Position numbers and translations under genes: made by a program | Source of the DNA: Poseidonocella sp. HB161398 | GTDB taxonomy: Bacteria > Pseudomonadota > Alphaproteobacteria > Rhodobacterales > Rhodobacteraceae | NCBI RefSeq assembly: GCF_005870025.1 | Contig: NZ_VATA01000007.1 | Coordinates: 62,001 to 126,000 of the forward strand | DNA length: 64,000 nucleotides | Reading direction: 5' to 3' | Notes under the pieces: generated by a model | Seen by the model: only the letters and a program-made list of their open reading frames with translations | What the model was told of the DNA's origin: nothing | The model's database searches: none | Shown: piece by piece, positions 62,467-64,000 of the stretch | Numbering within the stretch: position 1 is the stretch's first letter | How the letters are laid out: the number at the start of each line of letters is the position of its first letter

Positions 62467-63521
62467 CCGGGCCGGTCCCCGTCACCCTGCTGACCGGCTT
62501 CCTCGGCAGCGGAAAGACCACCGTCCTCAACCGCCTGCTGCGCGATCCGGCCTTCGGCAGCACCGCGGTGATAGTCAACGAATTCGGCGAGATCGGGCTG
62601 GATCACGAGCTGGTCGTCTCCAGCTCGGACAGCATGGTGCTCCTGCAGTCGGGCTGCCTCTGCTGCTCGCTGCGCGGCGACCTGCTCGAGACCCTGGCCG
62701 ACCTGGCAGAGCGGCGCGAGGCAGGCGAGCTCGGCTTCGACCGGGTTGCCATCGAGACCACCGGGCTGGCCGATCCCGCGCCGATCCTGCACACGCTGCT
62801 GACCAGCCGGGCGCTGTCCGACGAGTATGCGGTCGACGGGGTGGTGACGACGCTCGACGCCGCGGCCGGGGCCGGCACGCTGGAGCGCCACGAGGAGGCG
62901 CGGCGCCAGGCGGCCGTGGCCGACCTGATCCTGCTGACCAAGACCGACCTGCCCGAAGCGCAGGAGGCGGCGGTGCGCGCCGCACTGGCGGAGCTGAACC
63001 CGGCCGCGCCGGTCCTGAAGGTCACTGGCGGGCAGGTCGATCCCGCGGCGCTGACCGGGCTCGGCCATTTCGACCCCCAGATGAAGCCCGCCGCCGTGGC
63101 CGGCTGGCTGCGCGAGGCGGCGGTGCCCGTGCCGACGCGCAAGGGACTCGCCGCGCAGCGCCATCTCGACGAGATCCGCGCGGTCTCCTGGGTGGTCGAG
63201 GCGCCGGTCACCGCCGACCAGTTCGACCTCTGGATGGAGCTCCTGATGATCCGCCGCGGCGCCGACATCCTGCGGCTGAAGGCGCTCGTCCATCTCGAGG
63301 ACGTGCCGCATCCCTTCGTCGTCCATGGCGTGCAGCACATCTTCCACCCGCCGGTCCTGCTGAAGGACTGGCAGGGCAGCGACCGGCGCACGAAATTCGT
63401 GCTGATCGTCCGCGACTTCACCGATCCCGAGCTGGAGGAGCTCTTCGCCGGGCTCGCCGCGCTCAGGGTGGCGCCGCATGGCCGTCCGGGCGGCTACCTC
63501 GCGGCGGAGACGGCCGAGTGA
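62463..63521 (+). CDS. COG0523 GTPase (CobW/ZigA-type zinc metallochaperone)
   Basis: 352 residues. Walker A GFLGSGKTT (12-20), the metal-binding CxCC motif C65-L-C67-C68 in QSGCLCCSLRGD, Walker B-type ETTGLADPAP and the guanine motif TKTD. The C-terminal CobW_C domain carries several His (HPFVVHGVQHIFHPP). COG0523 proteins deliver metal to client enzymes. The Zur-type promoter upstream assigns this one to zinc scarcity rather than cobalamin synthesis. It is followed by a cysteinyl-tRNA synthetase gene. Confidence 0.92.
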   Translation: MTGPVPVTLLTGFLGSGKTTVLNRLLRDPAFGSTAVIVNEFGEIGLDHELVVSSSDSMVLLQSGCLCCSLRGDLLETLADLAERREAGELGFDRVAIETTGLADPAPILHTLLTSRALSDEYAVDGVVTTLDAAAGAGTLERHEEARRQAAVADLILLTKTDLPEAQEAAVRAALAELNPAAPVLKVTGGQVDPAALTGLGHFDPQMKPAAVAGWLREAAVPVPTRKGLAAQRHLDEIRAVSWVVEAPVTADQFDLWMELLMIRRGADILRLKALVHLEDVPHPFVVHGVQHIFHPPVLLKDWQGSDRRTKFVLIVRDFTDPELEELFAGLAALRVAPHGRPGGYLAAETAE

Positions 63522-63541
63522 CCCGACCCGCCGCCCATCGC

Positions 63542-63589
63542 AATCCCGCCAGAAATTCCGCCAGACATTCCGCCAGACATTCCGTCAGA
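63542..63589 (+). repeat. Four tandem 12-bp repeats between COG0523 and cysS genes
   Basis: Units AATCCCGCCAGA, AATTCCGCCAGA, CATTCCGCCAGA and CATTCCGTCAGA follow one another without gaps at 63542-63589. They fill most of the 79-bp gap between the GTPase stop and the next start. They are non-coding given the upstream stop at 63521. Twelve-bp repeats can vary in number by slippage and so alter spacing or RNA structure before cysS. Confidence 0.7.
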
Positions 63590-63600
63590 CAGGGGGCCTG

Positions 63601-64000
63601 ATGCCGCTTCTCCTCACCAACAGCCTCGGCGGCCGCAAGCAGGTCTTCGAGCCGCGCGTCCCGGACCACGTGAAGATGTATGTCTGCGGGCCGACCGTCT
63701 ACAATTTCGCCCATATCGGCAATGCCCGGCCGGGCGTGGTCTTCGACCTCCTGCGCAGCGTGCTGGAGCGGCGCTTCGGCCGCGTCACCTATGCCCGCAA
63801 CCTCACCGACGTGGATGACAAGATCAGCGCCGCCGCGGCGGAGGCGGGCGTGCCGATCTCGGCCGTAGCCGGGCGCTACGCCGCGGCCTACCGCGCCGAC
63901 ATGGCCGCGCTCGGGGTGCGCCCGCCGACGGTCGAGCCGAAGGTCACTCAGAGCATGGCGCAGATCATCGACCTGGCCGGACGGCTGATCGCCCGGGGCC
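63601..64000 (+). CDS. cysS: Cysteinyl-tRNA synthetase, N-terminal part
   Basis: Truncated by the window edge: 133 residues from the ATG at 63601. Class I signature: zinc-ligand C29 in MYVCGPTVYNFAHIGNARP, with HIGN (38-41) as the HIGH motif, and RNLTDVDDKI. It would charge tRNA-Cys with cysteine. Placement behind a Zur-type promoter and a zinc chaperone suggests a zinc-stress paralogue rather than the housekeeping copy. The remaining zinc ligands lie beyond the window. Confidence 0.9.
   Translation, partial: MPLLLTNSLGGRKQVFEPRVPDHVKMYVCGPTVYNFAHIGNARPGVVFDLLRSVLERRFGRVTYARNLTDVDDKISAAAAEAGVPISAVAGRYAAAYRADMAALGVRPPTVEPKVTQSMAQIIDLAGRLIARG

Noticed and set aside
63542-63589. Tandem repeats considered as a CRISPR array
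   Set aside because: The 12-bp units abut without unique spacers and no cas gene is near.

Overview
The window is GC-rich DNA with dense, often overlapping bacterial genes. It carries TRAP transporters, a glpSTPQUV-type glycerol importer, an Aap/Bzt-type amino-acid importer and many LysR regulators. This points to an alphaproteobacterium, most likely of the Rhodobacteraceae; the genus cannot be read from the sequence. No rRNA or tRNA gene and no CRISPR array was seen.

Layout. (1) 1-1311: a truncated GbcA-like Rieske oxygenase gene divergent from a LysR regulator. (2) 1971-7739: a DctPQM TRAP importer divergent from a MarR regulator and a 3-hydroxybenzoate 4-monooxygenase-like flavoprotein. 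(3) 7740-12035: a decayed accessory region with an integrase fragment, a YitT-family gene, an IS3-family remnant broken up by short palindromic elements, and a dispersed repeat of about 100 bp. (4) 12036-18272: a glycerol ABC transporter operon (GlpS-T-P-Q, a 74-residue extra gene, GlpU, GlpV). (5) 18273-20347: a second graveyard with an IS110/IS1111-type remnant. (6) 20348-23349: a Cache-PAS histidine kinase and FixJ-type response regulator, joined by a tandemly repeated stop-start module. (7) 23842-33000: an eight-gene operon (LLM monooxygenase, VOC protein, Asp/Glu-type racemase, amino-acid ABC importer, FAD amine/amino-acid oxidase) with a divergent LysR.

(8) 33022-47442 is the most striking block. 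A run of twelve genes on the minus strand carries homologues of nearly every component of the indole-3-acetate (iac) pathway: an IacA-type flavin monooxygenase, IacC/IacD Rieske dioxygenase, IacF reductase, IacG flavin reductase, IacI SnoaL-like protein, an IacB-like small protein and IacH amidase. A candidate IacE SDR lies just outside. Inserted between iacA and iacC are a stand-alone V4R-domain gene and an SsuABC-type importer. A perfect FNR-type site lies just upstream of iacA. The neighbouring PAS-containing bEBP has a GAFTGA loop changed to GAPNGA.

(9) 47649-51350: a cyanate/nitrate-type ABC importer with cyanase. (10) 51489-54035: ArsR with a perfect operator, an SRPBCC protein, a second-type ClpP and a serine hydrolase. 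(11) 54327-59187: an RbsABC-like importer with RidA and an aspartate-dehydrogenase-like enzyme, converging on a LysR gene. (12) 60250-62084: a polysaccharide-deacetylase-family hydrolase and a 2-hydroxyacid dehydrogenase. (13) 62112-64000: a likely Zur-controlled operon (perfect palindrome over the -10) with a small ORF, a COG0523 zinc GTPase and the start of a cysteinyl-tRNA synthetase gene.

Together the window looks like a catabolic accessory region for aromatic and nitrogen compounds. Each module pairs uptake, oxygenases or flavoenzymes and a local regulator, and two belts of decayed mobile elements separate the modules.
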